Assembly (NCBI GenBank): GCA_910574455.1
Contig: CAJSYZ010000010.1
Span: forward strand, 2,632,770 to 2,696,769
Origin: Trichaptum fuscoviolaceum
Lineage: Eukaryota > Basidiomycota > Agaricomycetes > Hymenochaetales > Trichaptaceae
Reading direction: 5' to 3'
DNA: 64,000 nt
Position 1 is the first letter of the stretch. The number at the start of each line of letters is the position of its first letter. The position numbers and the translations under genes are program-made. A model generated the notes under the pieces. The model was given only the letters and a program-made list of their open reading frames with translations, had not been told where the DNA came from and did no database searches. Below are positions 1 to 12,083 of the stretch, piece after piece.

Positions 1-2494
1 TCCATAGCTCTAAGAGCTTGAAGAAGAGGGAGGAAAGAGAGAAAGACGACGTTCGTGATGCGTGCGGATAGCGCGCCACGACCCTGACAAATGTGTGAAA
101 TTACCGCATATGGTATGTCTCAGACATTTTTTATGCTTCAAACATATCAATAACATACGTTTTGAATTTAATGTAGACATACTGATCTCAGGCACAGCTG
201 TTAATTAGATTTATTATACGCAAATGTATGTACACAAAAAATCCGGAGGCTAAAGTACTTGTTACAAGGGGTAAAAGGTCAAGACTACAATAGAAATGCA
301 TGATTCATGCACATATGCTCTCATTCTCTGATTTCTCTTTTATCTTACGTCCCCTTGATCACTTTGCATACTTACAATACAACTCTATGTATATTAGAAA
401 AGCTCTAGAAAAATTATGGGCTCCTATGTATCTTTACAAAAGGCTACAAAAATGAAACAATCTCTAAAACTGGCCATTTTGAGCACTTTTGAGTCAAAAT
501 TCAACATTTGCAGCTAGTTTGACTATATTAATGACGATTAAAAAATACAGATATGCTACATAGCAATAAAGGAAGCTCTAATGAAACAAAATCAGGTGTT
601 AGAATGGAAGGTACTAAGAAAACAGTTGCGAAGTAAACAAATCAGTCCGAGAGTGGAACACATGTGTGCAAGTTTCACTCGAAGTGATGCATTCGAAACA
701 CCACTTTCGAGTTTAACCACTTTCACTCCATCAAATAACGAGATTCTTTTTTAGACCTTTATATAATGTAAGTTAGATCTATATTACAAAATATGGAAGT
801 CTCAGATGTGCTTAAAAATATACAAATGAATAAATACTGCTGGAACAGCACTTTCTATCACTGTTTTGCTTATTACACAACATCGAAGTACATGAATGCT
901 ACTAATAAAAATACAATAATTTACTTTTCAATGAGCTCTATTGCTATGCATAATGTGCCTGAGCTTCGATTGTAGTGATGTTTTAATTTTAAGGGAAAAC
1001 GATGTCCGGCGATGCCTCGGACAAATGCTCCGGGAATCGCCGGACACAACTTCGAGGACGAAGACGTGTCGAAGGACACCTTCGACAACGTCCAAAAAAT
1101 CAAGGATTCACTCCTTGCTCGCAGTTTTTTTGTTGTTCAAATGTATGTGTATTATAGATCGAATTTAAGTTATATTATACATGATTTAAATACAAATAAA
1201 AAGAGAACAAACATACTAAGATTAACCTTTGCATGTGCTGATCACGAAGATCGTGCACAGTCGCAAAGGCTTTTCCCCGGCCCAGTTGGGGTGCATTTGG
1301 TAGAGCGGATTCGAGGGAATCAACATACCTTCTGTTCCCTTTGTTGCGCTTGCGTCGTTTAAAGGAAGCGACGCACGCAAATCAGAAAGCTCAATATCAG
1401 CAGTCAGATCGTCGTCATCGTCCAGCGCTCACTGTCACAAAGACAGTAATTCGAACCAGGAACTCAGACGGCAACCAGTATCGGACGCACAAAGCTGAGT
1501 GCTTGCGCATGCTGTTGCCGTTGCTGAAGAGCAGATGCCGAGCAGCAGCTGTGAGAATGTACAAGCTGTGGATGGGGATTAGGCCGGGGAGCTTCCTGTT
1601 CAGAATCCGAGCCGTTCAACTCTTGCTCGTGATCGCCATCATCCTGGTACGACTGTTGACCAGGTTTGTTGAATGGAGATTCTGGAGACGGTGGCGATTG
1701 TCGCTGTCGCCGCTGTGATTGTTGCGATTGTTGCGTTTGCAGCGACTTCTGTGAGGATGTTGGACTTGCTAGGATTTGCTGCTGCTGCTGTGCTTGGATT
1801 TGGGAGAGCGGAGGAACGGTGGGTATAGACTGCGTCCTGTGGTATCGTTGAAGTTCCTCCTATGAAGATGAGGGTGAAGGTTCGTTCTGCACGTACCTGT
1901 GCAAATTGTAAAAGTCAGTAACGGCAAGAAGAGCAGAAATGATCTGACGCACCTGCCGCATTTACGGCCTTCCTGCTCCTCCTACGCAATTTAGATTGCG
2001 TTGAAACCCTTCTAGCGTAAGTTATAAAAGAAGAGAAATGAGACAAAAGAGAGAGAGACGACGCATGGTCGTGAAAGTGGGAGAAAAGGACAAGGACGGA
2101 CGACGCGCGCGCGCACCGCCATCGTAAGCGCCGGCGCTTACTTTCGCGCATCGTCGCAATCTTTATTGCAAATTAAAAACTACGTCATATTTGAAATAAA
2201 AACGATTAACCTACTGTACTATATAGCAGCTATTTTATATGAAATCACCAGGGGCAGGGCCCCGGTAATGAAATTATTATAGCGCAAACGCGCCAGGGAG
2301 TCAAACAAGGCCGTATTACCGAGTTTGGGCTGGTCCCTGACGCGGGAAGGCTGCCGCGTGGTGCCGGAAGGCGGCACCACGGCATTGAGCTGCCGTGCAG
2401 GCTAAAACAGCAATAAACTGTTATCGACGATAGTTTCTGAACGGCCTCACGATAACTATCGTCGATTTCATAGGATTATTAGTTGGTACGGCTC
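1..2494. mobile_element. TIR DNA transposon, copy 1 (right part only)
   Basis: This segment is homologous to 18399-20891 over its length (roughly 80% by eye). It ends in the same terminus, a GATTATTAGTTGG motif followed by TACGGCTC. At 2495 the sequence passes directly into gypsy pol sequence starting GCCAGACATG, which is continuous at 8390 in the other gypsy copy, so the transposon is inserted in gypsy copy A. The left part lies outside the window. No transposase is recognisable, so it is probably non-autonomous. Superfamily undetermined. Confidence 0.75.
1240..1860 (-). pseudogene. Broken Gln-rich / acidic reading frame inside TIR element copy 1
   Basis: Read on the minus strand, this part gives a Gln/Ser/Pro-rich stretch with short poly-Gln runs (about 1500-1850). 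It is followed by an acidic stretch, DDDDDLTADIELSDLRA, around 1385-1430 in another frame. Sequences resembling splice sites (ACAG before the acidic part, GTATGT after it) suggest a spliced gene captured by the element. The other copy has the equivalent at 19640-20215. I cannot name the gene. Low-complexity sequence alone could explain part of this. Confidence 0.3.
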
Positions 2495-4525
2495 GCCAGA
2501 CATGTCGCGACAATTCATCGTGGAATGCGACGCCTCTGATTTCGCGACCGGCGCGGTCTTGTCCCAGGAAGGCGACGACGGGCTGATACATCCGGTCGCC
2601 TTTTTCTCGAAATCCCTCAACGATGCGGAACGCAACTACGAGATTTATGACAAGGAGCTACTCGCGATTATTCGAGCTCTTGACGAGTGGCGACATTATC
2701 TCGAAGGTGCGAGTCATAAACTCGATATCGTGTCTGACCACAAGAATCTGCTATATTTCTCTGAATCCCGAACGCTGACGCGACGCCAAGCCCGGTGGAG
2801 TCTGTTCCTCACCCGCTTCGATTTTACGATTCGCCATCGCCCAGGGCGACTCGGGGGCAAACCCGACGCCATGTCACGACGCGTCGATCTTCAACCCGAA
2901 GGCGAAGACAACACGGGACGGACCCTCTTGACCCCCGAAATGTTTCGACTAAAGGCAATTCGTCGGGGAATGACGCAGGTACACGGGGATCAGGCCCTCC
3001 TACGACGCATTCGTAAGTCAGATCAATATGAAGACGAACTGGTGGACGCGATCGAGCTGGTCAAGTCCAAGGCGCCTCGAGTCCTGACCAAGGAACTTGA
3101 GGACTGGAGCACCGAGGAAGGCCTCATCCTGTACCAGGGTAAGGTTTACGTCCCGAAAGACGAGACCATTCGCCGGGATGTGGTGAAGACTTACCACGAC
3201 AGTCTACCCGCCGGACATCCTGGACGTTGGAAAACGTTTGAGATGGTAAGCCGCAACTACTGGTGGCCCGGGATGTCTAACTTCGTAGAACGATACGTTT
3301 CGGGATGCGATACCTGTGCACGCACGAAGAACCGATCCCAACGCCCGGTAGGACTCCTGCAACCGAACGAAATCCCGCAGGGCCCCTGGCAGGCGATTTC
3401 GTGCGATTTCATCACCCAGCTCCCCCGATCTGAGGATTACGACGCAATTTTCGTGGTGGTCGACCGTCTCACCAAGCAAGCGCATTTTATCCCGACCACG
3501 TCTGATGTCGATGCACCGGAAACTGCAGAACTCTTCCTGCAACACGTCTGGAAGCTGCACGGAACCCCCCGCCAGATCATATCCGACCGCGGACCACAGT
3601 TTGTCGCGCAGTTCATGAAAGCCCTTTTTTCCCGACTCGGTATCAAGGGTACCACGTCGACTGCGTATCACCCGCAGACGGATGGGCAAACCGAAAGGGT
3701 AAACCAAGAGTTGGAACAATATTTACGGGCTTTCATAGATACACGACAAGAAAACTGGGCCGGATTACTCCCGATGGCAGAGTTCGCGCACAACACGAAA
3801 GCGCACGCGGCAACACGACAATCCCCGTTCGCGCTCGTCTACGGCTACAATCCCGAATTCACGATTGCCCCGAGCGACGGCCTGTCCACGGTCCCCGCCG
3901 CGGACGCACGACTACAGGAGCTTCAGCAGGCACAGGAAGAGGCAAGAGCGGCTTTGGAGGTTGCGGCAGAGCGCATGAAGCAGCACTACGATCAGGCCAG
4001 GAACGAGGCCCCGCAGTACGCAGTCGGGGATAAAGTATGGCTCGAGGCGACGAACGTTCGGCGACCGGGAGCGCGCAAATTATTACCGAAACGACTAGGG
4101 CCGTATAAAGTGAAGGCAAAGCTAAGTGACCTCACCTACGAACTCGAACTCCCCGCGTCGCTGAAGATTCATCCCGTATTTCACGTATCGCTGCTCTCGC
4201 CATACCACGAAGACGACATTCCCGGTCGAACGCAACCCCCGCCGCCCCCAGTCGAAGTAGAAGGAGATCTGGAATACGAGGTGGAAGAGGTACTGGACGC
4301 TAGACGGTTTAGACGGAGGTTTGAATATTTGGTACGATGGAAGGGATATTCGAGCGCGGAAGATACATGGATTCCCGCAAAGGATATGGGTAATGCAAAG
4401 GCTAAAATTCGCAGTTTCTATCGAAAACACCCGGACGCCCCTCGAGAAGTCAACGCTATCGAGCTCTGTGACCTGAGCAAGATTCAAGCTTGGCGCCCCG
4501 GAGTTGCGCCTTTGGAGGGGGGTAA
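2495..4525 (+). mobile_element. Ty3/gypsy chromovirus copy A, internal region (3' part of pol)
   Basis: The reading frame starting at 2502 covers, in order, pol RNase H (FIVECDASDFATGAVLSQ), the integrase zinc finger (CDTCARTK), the integrase catalytic core and a C-terminal chromodomain (VRWKGYSSAEDTWIP, about 4330-4375). The frame runs on into the LTR. The 5' part of pol lies left of the window because the TIR element ending at 2494 interrupts it. Compared with copy B only a few base differences are visible over about 1.5 kb (for example near 3690, 3713 and 3841), so the two are very recent relatives. A purine-rich tract, GGAGGGGGG, precedes the LTR. Confidence 0.93.
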
Positions 4526-5342
4526 TGTCGAGATCCCAGGCCCCTTTTCTCATTTCCCGCACTTTCCCGCCAAGGATCCCGACATGAGCAGACAATCCCG
4601 CCATTGGATTCCCCGCGCGAAACCCCTTTCCCGACTCGCACGATCCCCCGCAAGATCCCCCGCTCACGTGACCTATCCCGCACCACCGTCCCGACCACCA
4701 TGCACGCATACACACATTCATTTACGACGACCCGCCACGGCACACGTACATTCACTTATCAACATACGCTCATTAATCCGTTAGTACCTCAAGGTGACGA
4801 CCTGCAACAGTCTGGCATACCTAGTCTGGCTAGTCGCGGCCCCGGACCGGACGCTGACGTCCACGGACAGGCCGTAGCCATCTGGAGAGACGGGATAGAC
4901 ATGCCTAGCAGTGCGGTCGTAGCATGTATCGTTTGTAGTAGATAGGTGCGCATTGCGCAAGGACACTTAGCGTAGATTAACTATACAGTCTTTACGAAGT
5001 AGATAAATAGCTGTAGGCATCGTAAGGAGCACCTCACTTTTGACCTCTTGTGGAGTGCTTCCTTAGGTGCGATCTCTCTCTTTTCTCCTGTGTAGTTAGT
5101 TGCGCAATACTTACTTGTGGAGTGCTTCCTTAGGGATCCGCTTACTTGACGTTCAAAGCAGTGAAGAGTCCTAGCTGGCCTTGAGAATCCCGCGACGCGC
5201 GCTGGATAGAATCCCGCGCGTTTCCCGCCAGAATTCCCACGCTCGTTCCCAGTCGCGAATCCAGATTCCCGAACGCGGGTTCTTGTCGTGAATTCCAGTT
5301 TCCCGAAACTGTTTCCCGCTACAATTCCCGACGGTCGTAACA
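4526..5342 (+). repeat. Gypsy LTR A, shared by copies A and B
   Basis: An 817-base LTR beginning TGTCGAG and ending GTAACA, with TG...CA ends. It follows the polypurine tract of copy A and directly precedes the internal region of copy B. It therefore serves both as the 3' LTR of A and the 5' LTR of B. Its middle holds two copies of a short repeat, TTGTGGAGTGCTTCCTTAGG. Against LTR B it lacks about 14 bases near 4600 and has a 2-base difference near 5200. Confidence 0.9.
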
Positions 5343-5431
5343 TTAGGTCAAAAGTCCTGGCTCACCGCCGCTCGGACTCGACACCCTCACGCTCTTTACT
5401 TCTACCCCCGCACCCGTACCGCCGACCCGCG

Positions 5432-6580
5432 ATGTCGTCCCACCAGGAATGGGGAGGACTCGCAGACACCTTCGCTTTCCCATCCCCTAGCTCCTCGATG
5501 GAGGAAGACAAACTCCAGCCCATCCTTGATCGCCTCGACACCCTCGAAAAGCGCTACTCCAAGCTAGTCAACGAACACAATCAGGTCCAGAACACAGTCG
5601 CCCAGCTCAAGCACGCCAACCGGGCGTTAGAAGCCCAAATCGCGAGTCAGCCCGCCTCCCCGTCTGGGGGCGGAGCAGGGCTCAAGATGAAGCTTCCCGA
5701 CACCTTCGAAGGCGAACGAGCCAAGCTGGAGAACTGGATTCACCAGATTAAGCTCTACCTGTTCGGACAACATCCAGGACTAGACGAAACCCGCAAAGTC
5801 GCATTTGCTCTGATGCTACTACGGGGGCCGGCGCAAGACTGGGCACGACCCATTCTAGATCGACTCCAGGACATCCCGACACCGCCAGAAGCCGCCAGCC
5901 TGGAGGCCCTGTTCACCGCCCTTCGCGCCTCTTACGGGGAAATCGATGCAGACAAAGCCGCAGCCGACAAGCTGATGCGCCTACGCCAGACAGGAACGGT
6001 CGCCGAGTTTGCGTCGCAATTCCGTGCCCTCCAAGCCCTCACCGGGTGGCCCAAGGACGCAACGACGGATGTCATCTACCTCGACATGTTCCGGAAGGGA
6101 CTCAAAGACCAGGTTCGCCAGCACATCGCCAGCACAGAGGCGAAGGATATGAAATTCGATGCCTACGTCAACTGGGTTTCCGAGACGGACGAGAAGCTAA
6201 GGCTCGCACACGCCTATGGACCAGTATCAAAGCCAGCGGCTACGCCCCGAAGCAATCCCGGCACCACTAGTTCAGCTCCGCGTACGATCCCGACTGCGGG
6301 CGCAAGCTCGACGAAGGATCCCAACGCAATGGAGATTGACAGGGTGCGCCGGGAGCGCAGGAGTAAGGGACTATGCTACTACTGCGGAGAGAAAGACCAT
6401 TTAGTGAGCGATTGCCCAACGCGACCGCCAACCCGAAACCTCAAAGCTACGAAATCCACGTCCCCGTCGAGCCCATCGCCCCCCGCGCTCCAGTCGTTCG
6501 AAGAAACGCTCAAACGTATGGCGGAACAGTACGTCCAGAATGTGCAGCAGTCCGTCTACAGAACGCATTCGCCGCCATGA
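5432..6580 (+). CDS. gag: Gag polyprotein of gypsy copy B
   Basis: The structural protein that packages element RNA. An N-terminal coiled-coil-like stretch (LDTLEKRYSKLVNEHNQVQN) precedes the retrotransposon gag domain, with LENWIHQIKLYLFG and WARPILDRL. A CCHC zinc knuckle, CYYCGEKDHLVSDC, lies near the C-terminus. I place the start at the ATG at 5432 rather than 5288 because the upstream part of the open frame lies in the LTR and leader. It is 382 codons, a normal gag length. It overlaps the pol frame by about 40 bases, and pol lies in a +1 frame relative to gag. Confidence 0.9.
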   Translation: MSSHQEWGGLADTFAFPSPSSSMEEDKLQPILDRLDTLEKRYSKLVNEHNQVQNTVAQLKHANRALEAQIASQPASPSGGGAGLKMKLPDTFEGERAKLENWIHQIKLYLFGQHPGLDETRKVAFALMLLRGPAQDWARPILDRLQDIPTPPEAASLEALFTALRASYGEIDADKAAADKLMRLRQTGTVAEFASQFRALQALTGWPKDATTDVIYLDMFRKGLKDQVRQHIASTEAKDMKFDAYVNWVSETDEKLRLAHAYGPVSKPAATPRSNPGTTSSAPRTIPTAGASSTKDPNAMEIDRVRRERRSKGLCYYCGEKDHLVSDCPTRPPTRNLKATKSTSPSSPSPPALQSFEETLKRMAEQYVQNVQQSVYRTHSPP

Positions 6581-9500
6581 CGCCCGCCGCCAAGAACGTT
6601 CACAATCCCGAAGCCCCGCCCCCAGCGGATTTTCAGTAGGGTCGTATTGCTCAGTCGCGCCCTATACGACCCAACCGCCCTTGTGGCCGAAGAACTCTCT
6701 TAATAATGGTCCCTTGTATTTAACCATCTCTACAATAGACCGTTGTCTTCGACGACATTTGAAGTTCCCGGTACAGGTTAGCGACGGAAAGACGGATGCC
6801 TTAGCCACAGTAATGTTAGACAGCGGTGCGTCGGGAACTTTTATAAATTCCCGCTACGTTTCGCGACACGGACTCCAGACTCGGGAATTGGTAATCCCGA
6901 TACTTTTGCGCAACGCGGACAATTCCCCGAACGCGATTGGACGCATCACCAAGGAAGTAGTCCTCAACGTCGAGATGAAGGGACACTTAGAACAGTTGAC
7001 CATGGCCGTCGCGGATATTGGCGACGACGATATTATCATGGGGATCGACTGGTTGCGGCACCATAACCCAACCATTGACTGGACCAACGATGTGGTCGAT
7101 CTCAACCGCTGCCCACCTCAGTGTGACAACCAGCAACGCCTGGTCCCGCTTCCCCGCCTCGCCATAGCAGAAGAAGTCGAGACCCCCTGGGGGCCCGACA
7201 GGACCCAGGCCGAATGGGAAACTGTCCCACCAGGATTTCGGTACTCAGAAAAATATTGGGACCAGTACCACGACGCTGAATCCTACTTCGTCACGACGGA
7301 CGACCACTTCGCGTACAAAATTGCCGCCTCGTACACCCACTCCCAGGCCATCGCTGAGAAGTCAGCAGTGAAGGAAGGCGAGAAAACCTTCGAGGAACTA
7401 GTTCCCCCCGAATTTCGTGAGTTTGCCGACGTTTTCTCGAAAGTTGAATCCGAAAGGCTTCCACTACGCAAGCCGTATGATCACGCCATAGATTTAGAAC
7501 CCGGGAAGGTTCCCCCGTACAGCAAAATCTATCCGTTGGCCCCGGCCGAACGCGACGCCCTTCGCGAATTCGTTGACGAAAACCTGCGCAAAGGGTACAT
7601 ACGACCTTCGAAATCCCCTGCAGCGGCTCCCGTCTTCTTTATCAAGAAAAAGGACGGAACCTTGCGCATGGTAGTCGATTACCGACGACTGAACGATATC
7701 ACGGTCAAAAATCGATACCCGCTTCCCCTCACGATGGAACTCGTAGACGCACTGCAAAAGGCGAAGGTTTTCACGACGTTAGATTTGCGATGGGGCTACC
7801 ACAACGTGCGACTGAAGCAAGGTGACGAGTGGAAGGCTGCATTTCGGACTCAGGCAGGACATTTCGAACCAACGGTGATGACATTCGGGCTCACGAATGC
7901 CCCGGCGACCTTCCAGCATATGATGAACGATATCTTCAAAGATCTCATTGGAGTATACGTGATCATCTATCTTGACGACTTGCTAATCTTTTCCGAAGAT
8001 GAATCGCAGCACGAGGAACACGTACGGGAAGTCCTTAAGCGGCTGCGCGAAAACGACTTGTTCTGTAAACCCGAAAAGTGCAAATTCAAACAGACTTCCG
8101 TCGAGTATCTCGGGATGATTATTTCGCAGGGAAAGGTGGCGATGGATCCCGCCAAGGTACAGGCGGTCCTCGACTGGCCTACCCCGAAAAAGGTGAAAGA
8201 CATTCAAGCCTTCCTCGGGTTCGCGAATTTCTATCGACGCTTCATTCGGGATTTCTCGCACATCGTCAAACCGCTCACGACGCTGCTGAAGAAGGACGTT
8301 CGCTGGGCCTGGACAGAAAACCAGCAGTTCGCTTTCGACTATCTCAAGCGCATGTTCACGACCGCCCCCGTCCTGATGATGCCAGACATGTCGCGACAAT
8401 TCATCGTGGAATGCGACGCCTCTGATTTCGCGACCGGCGCGGTCTTGTCCCAGGAAGGCGACGACGGGCTGATACATCCGGTCGCCTTTTTCTCGAAATC
8501 CCTCAACGATGCGGAACGCAACTACGAGATTTATGACAAGGAGCTACTCGCGATTATTCGAGCTCTTGACGAGTGGCGACATTATCTCGAAGGTGCGAGT
8601 CATAAACTCGATATCGTGTCTGACCACAAGAATCTGCTATATTTCTCTGAATCCCGAACGCTGACGCGACGCCAAGCCCGGTGGAGTCTGTTCCTCACCC
8701 GCTTCGATTTTACGATTCGCCATCGCCCAGGGCGACTCGGGGGCAAACCCGACGCCATGTCACGACGCGTCGATCTTCAACCCGAAGGCGAAGACAACAC
8801 GGGACGGACCCTCTTGACCCCCGAAATGTTTCGACTAAAGGCAATTCGTCGGGGAATGACGCAGGTACACGGGGATCAGGCCCTCCTACGACGCATTCGT
8901 AAGTCAGATCAATATGAAGACGAACTGGTGGACGCGATCGAGCTGGTCAAGTCCAAGGCGCCTCGAGTCCTGACCAAGGAACTTGAGGACTGGAGCACCG
9001 AGGAAGGCCTCATCCTGTACCAGGGTAAGGTTTACGTCCCGAAAGACGAGACCATTCGCCGGGATGTGGTGAAGACTTACCACGACAGTCTACCCGCCGG
9101 ACATCCTGGACGTTGGAAAACGTTTGAGATGGTAAGCCGCAACTACTGGTGGCCCGGGATGTCTAACTTCGTAGAACGATACGTTTCGGGATGCGATACC
9201 TGTGCACGCACGAAGAACCGATCCCAACGCCCGGTAGGACTCCTGCAACCGAACGAAATCCCGCAGGGCCCCTGGCAGGCGATTTCGTGCGATTTCATCA
9301 CCCAGCTCCCCCGATCTGAGGATTACGACGCAATTTTCGTGGTGGTCGACCGTCTCACCAAGCAAGCGCATTTTATCCCGACCACGTCTGATGTCGATGC
9401 ACCGGAAACTGCAGAACTCTTCCTGCAACACGTCTGGAAGCTGCACGGAACCCCCCGCCAGATCATATCCGACCGCGGACCACAGTTTGTCGCGCAGTTC

Positions 9501-9996
9501 ATGAAAGCCCTTTTTTCCCGACTCGGTATCAAGGGTACCACGTCGACTGCGTATCACCCGCAGACGGACGGGCAAACCGAAAGGGTAAACCAAGAGCTGG
9601 AACAATATTTACGGGCTTTCATAGATACACGACAAGAAAACTGGGCCGGATTACTCCCGATGGCAGAGTTCGCGCACAACACGAAAGCGCACGCGGCAAC
9701 ACGACAATCCCCGTTCGCGCTCGTCTTCGGCTACAATCCCGAATTCACGATTGCCCCGAGCGACGGCCTGTCCACGGTCCCCGCCGCGGACGCACGACTA
9801 CAGGAGCTTCAGCAGGCACAGGAAGAGGCAAGAGCGGCTTTGGAGGTTGCGGCAGAGCGCATGAAGCAGCACTACGATCAGGCCAGGAACGAGGCCCCGC
9901 AGTACGCAGTCGGGGATAAAGTATGGCTCGAGGCGACGAACGTTCGGCGACCGGGAGCGCGCAAATTATTACCGAAACGACTAGGGCCGTATAAAG
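6540..9996 (+). pseudogene. pol: Pol polyprotein of gypsy copy B, 5' part, disrupted by insertion
   Basis: Domains in order: aspartic protease (LDSGASGTF, about 6820), reverse transcriptase (KKDGTLRMVVDYRRLN about 7650; YLDDLLIFS about 7966), RNase H (FIVECDASD about 8400), integrase zinc finger (CDTCARTK about 9190) and the integrase catalytic core. The open frame is intact up to the hAT-like insertion after GTATAAAG (9989-9996). It then runs into about 85 codons of unrelated sequence and stops at 10259. Host pol sequence resumes at 11669. Without the insertion the frame would continue, as copy A shows. Confidence 0.92.
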
Positions 9997-11660
9997 TAGA
10001 GCATGACACGGGTGCAGGTCATCCGTGGGTACCTGCAGGTACCTGCGCTCAAATACCTGCGGTTCCAGGTGCACCTGTGCGCAGGTACCTGGTTCCCACG
10101 GTTACCTGCGGATCCAGGTTTGGATTTTTTTTGCCCAGGTACCTGGCCGGGTACCTGCAAGTAGTACCCGGTAAATCACGTGCACTCTGTATGAGTGCGA
10201 CGGACGCAACGATGTACCATTACATTTGCCTTCATTCTACTCAACATGTACCACTCTGAGCTATCTCGAAGCTCCCTATGGAAGTTATACTGGATCTCTT
10301 GAACCTGCCGACCACAGCAACAACCTCGAGCCCGATGACCGCCTCCCCGCCGACTATGCGCTGGTCTGCGACGCTTCTGCGCTCAGACCGCGCCTGCAAG
10401 TCTTTCGCCCGCGCGGTCAACCGCAAGACAGAATGAGACCGCGAGCACGGCGAGGCCGTTGCGCGGCGAAGATCGAGCTGGAATCTCGTACTGCAGAGGT
10501 TGAACCGGTCTGCATGTACGTCTTTTTTTCGCTTTTTAAATCTCCTTTCCGTACTGATCTCCCCTTCGCCGCCGCTCGTCGCCCTCGACATGCTGATCGT
10601 CCAGCAACCGCAACACTTGCCATCGTCTGCACTCATGATGCCGCCTCACAGTGGTATGCGTCGTCAACCAACTTCCAAGGTCAGGCTGAACAGGCTCGTC
10701 CGAAGATGGACTTCATTGACTGGCTGCTGCGAAACTTTTCGCAGTCACTGCGCTTTTGGAGTTGGAATGGGAACCGGCGCCTGAGCTACTGAACCATTTC
10801 TTGTGACAATATGGCTCGTCTTTGGAATCGCTTTCTACCCCGACGTGCTGGACAGCTGCGGGAGTGCTTCCACACTCTCCTGCGATCGCTTACGGGAATT
10901 CAAGGTCGAAAACCTCATTCCTTCACCTCTCGCTTTCAAACAGCTCCTGGCAGGCATCGGGCGCTTGAACTTCTCAGTTATCCGGGTTGCTTCTCTGCGC
11001 GTAACGAGCAACAGTGTGAAGGAACTGGAGAAGCTGGCAGTGGTTACGGTTCAGTGTTGGGATGAAGGCGAGAAGCACCCTATGTTACCATGTCTGAAGA
11101 TCGCCTGTGCTATGACAGGAGTAGTATTCCGGAGCACAAGGAATGTATGTCGTTCTTGTGCAATGGTCGTGAGTGGTTTCATGTTGGTGATAATCCCTTA
11201 CTCATTGACTTGCAGCGTGGCGATCCTCTCCCTATCACCACATTCCTTTGCTTTAGGAGCCCGCGAACTTGCGCACTAGGCTTTGCTTTGCGGTCGACGC
11301 GCCGTGCTGTCAACGCGGTTGACACCTGTAGGCACCTCGTCACGACCGCACACAATCTGATGGGGACGCAAACACCTTGCCTTGCTGGACGACGTGGCTC
11401 ATTCGAAGCTCGGACCATGCAGGACTCCTCAGAAACACAGATGGTATGTTCTTCATTTCCTTTATCTTATTATTACATTACTTACTGTTATTACCTGCAG
11501 GTCCTATCAGGTACCTGCAATACCTGCAGGTAACGGGTCCAGGTAGACCCGGATCCGTTTCCCACGGTTCCGGGTCGGATCCAGGTATCAGTTTTTTTGC
11601 GCAGGTACCTGCGCTTCACGGATCCGGGTACACCTGCAGGTGCACCCGTGTCATGCTCTA
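9997..11660. mobile_element. Non-autonomous hAT-like transposon
   Basis: The ends are inverted repeats: TAGAGCATGACACGGGTGCA on the left and its complement on the right. They are flanked by an exact 8-base duplication GTATAAAG (9989-9996 and 11661-11668), as copy A's uninterrupted GTATAAAGTGAAGG confirms. An 8-base duplication with a TAGAG end fits the hAT superfamily. Both subterminal regions (10010-10170 and 11490-11640) are packed with AGGTACCTG and CCTGCAGGT repeats, probably transposase binding sites. No hAT transposase is recognisable inside, so it would need one in trans. Confidence 0.85.
10240..11440 (+). pseudogene. Possible captured multi-exon gene in the hAT-like element (F-box-like start)
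   Basis: A frame at about 10270-10435 reads LPMEVILDLLNLP, then LLRSDRACKSFARAVN, reminiscent of a fungal F-box. Further right are good splice signals: GTACGT at 10514 with CCAG about 10605, and GTATGT at about 11140 with TTGCAG at about 11215. Several frames are open between them. This suggests a host gene with introns trapped at the DNA level rather than a transposase. No full-length model can be built by eye and the F-box resemblance is weak. Confidence 0.35.
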
Positions 11661-11668
11661 GTATAAAG

Positions 11669-12083
11669 TGAAGGCAAAGCTAAGTGACCTCACCTACGAA
11701 CTCGAACTCCCCGCGTCGCTGAAGATTCATCCCGTATTTCACGTATCGCTGCTCTCGCCATACCACGAAGACGACATTCCCGGTCGAACGCAACCCCCGC
11801 CGCCCCCAGTCGAAGTAGAAGGAGATCTGGAATACGAGGTGGAAGAGGTACTGGACGCTAGACGGTTTAGACGGAGGTTTGAATATTTGGTACGATGGAA
11901 GGGATATTCGAGCGCGGAAGATACATGGATTCCCGCAAAGGATATGGGTAATGCAAAGACTAAAATTCGCAGTTTCTATCGAAAACATCCGGACGCCCCT
12001 CGAGAAGTCAACGCTATCGAGCTCTGTGACCTGAGCAAGATTCAAGCTTGGCGCCCCGGAGTTGCGCCTTTGGAGGGGGGTAA
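11669..12083 (+). pseudogene. pol: Pol of gypsy copy B, 3' part with chromodomain
   Basis: Continues pol after the hAT-like element in the frame seen uninterrupted in copy A. It encodes the end of the integrase region (AKLSDLTYELELP and HPVFHVSLL) and a chromodomain (FEYLVRWKGYSSAEDTWIP at about 11878-11935). Chromodomains of chromoviruses target integration to marked chromatin. A purine run, GGAGGGGGG, precedes LTR B at 12084. Confidence 0.9.

Noticed and set aside
2480..2502. Gypsy copy A truncated by a rearrangement joining LINE sequence to pol
   Set aside because: The TACGGCTC before pol first looked like LINE flank. It is the real end of the TIR element, so copy A is simply interrupted by an insertion.
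3204..3719. Minus-strand 171-codon ORF inside the integrase
   Set aside because: Antisense shadow of a conserved coding region, repeated identically in copy B, with no domain of its own.
4122..4721. Minus-strand 199-codon ORF opposite gypsy pol/LTR
   Set aside because: It is a shadow of the plus-strand pol and LTR. The same kind of frame appears at the same place in copy B.
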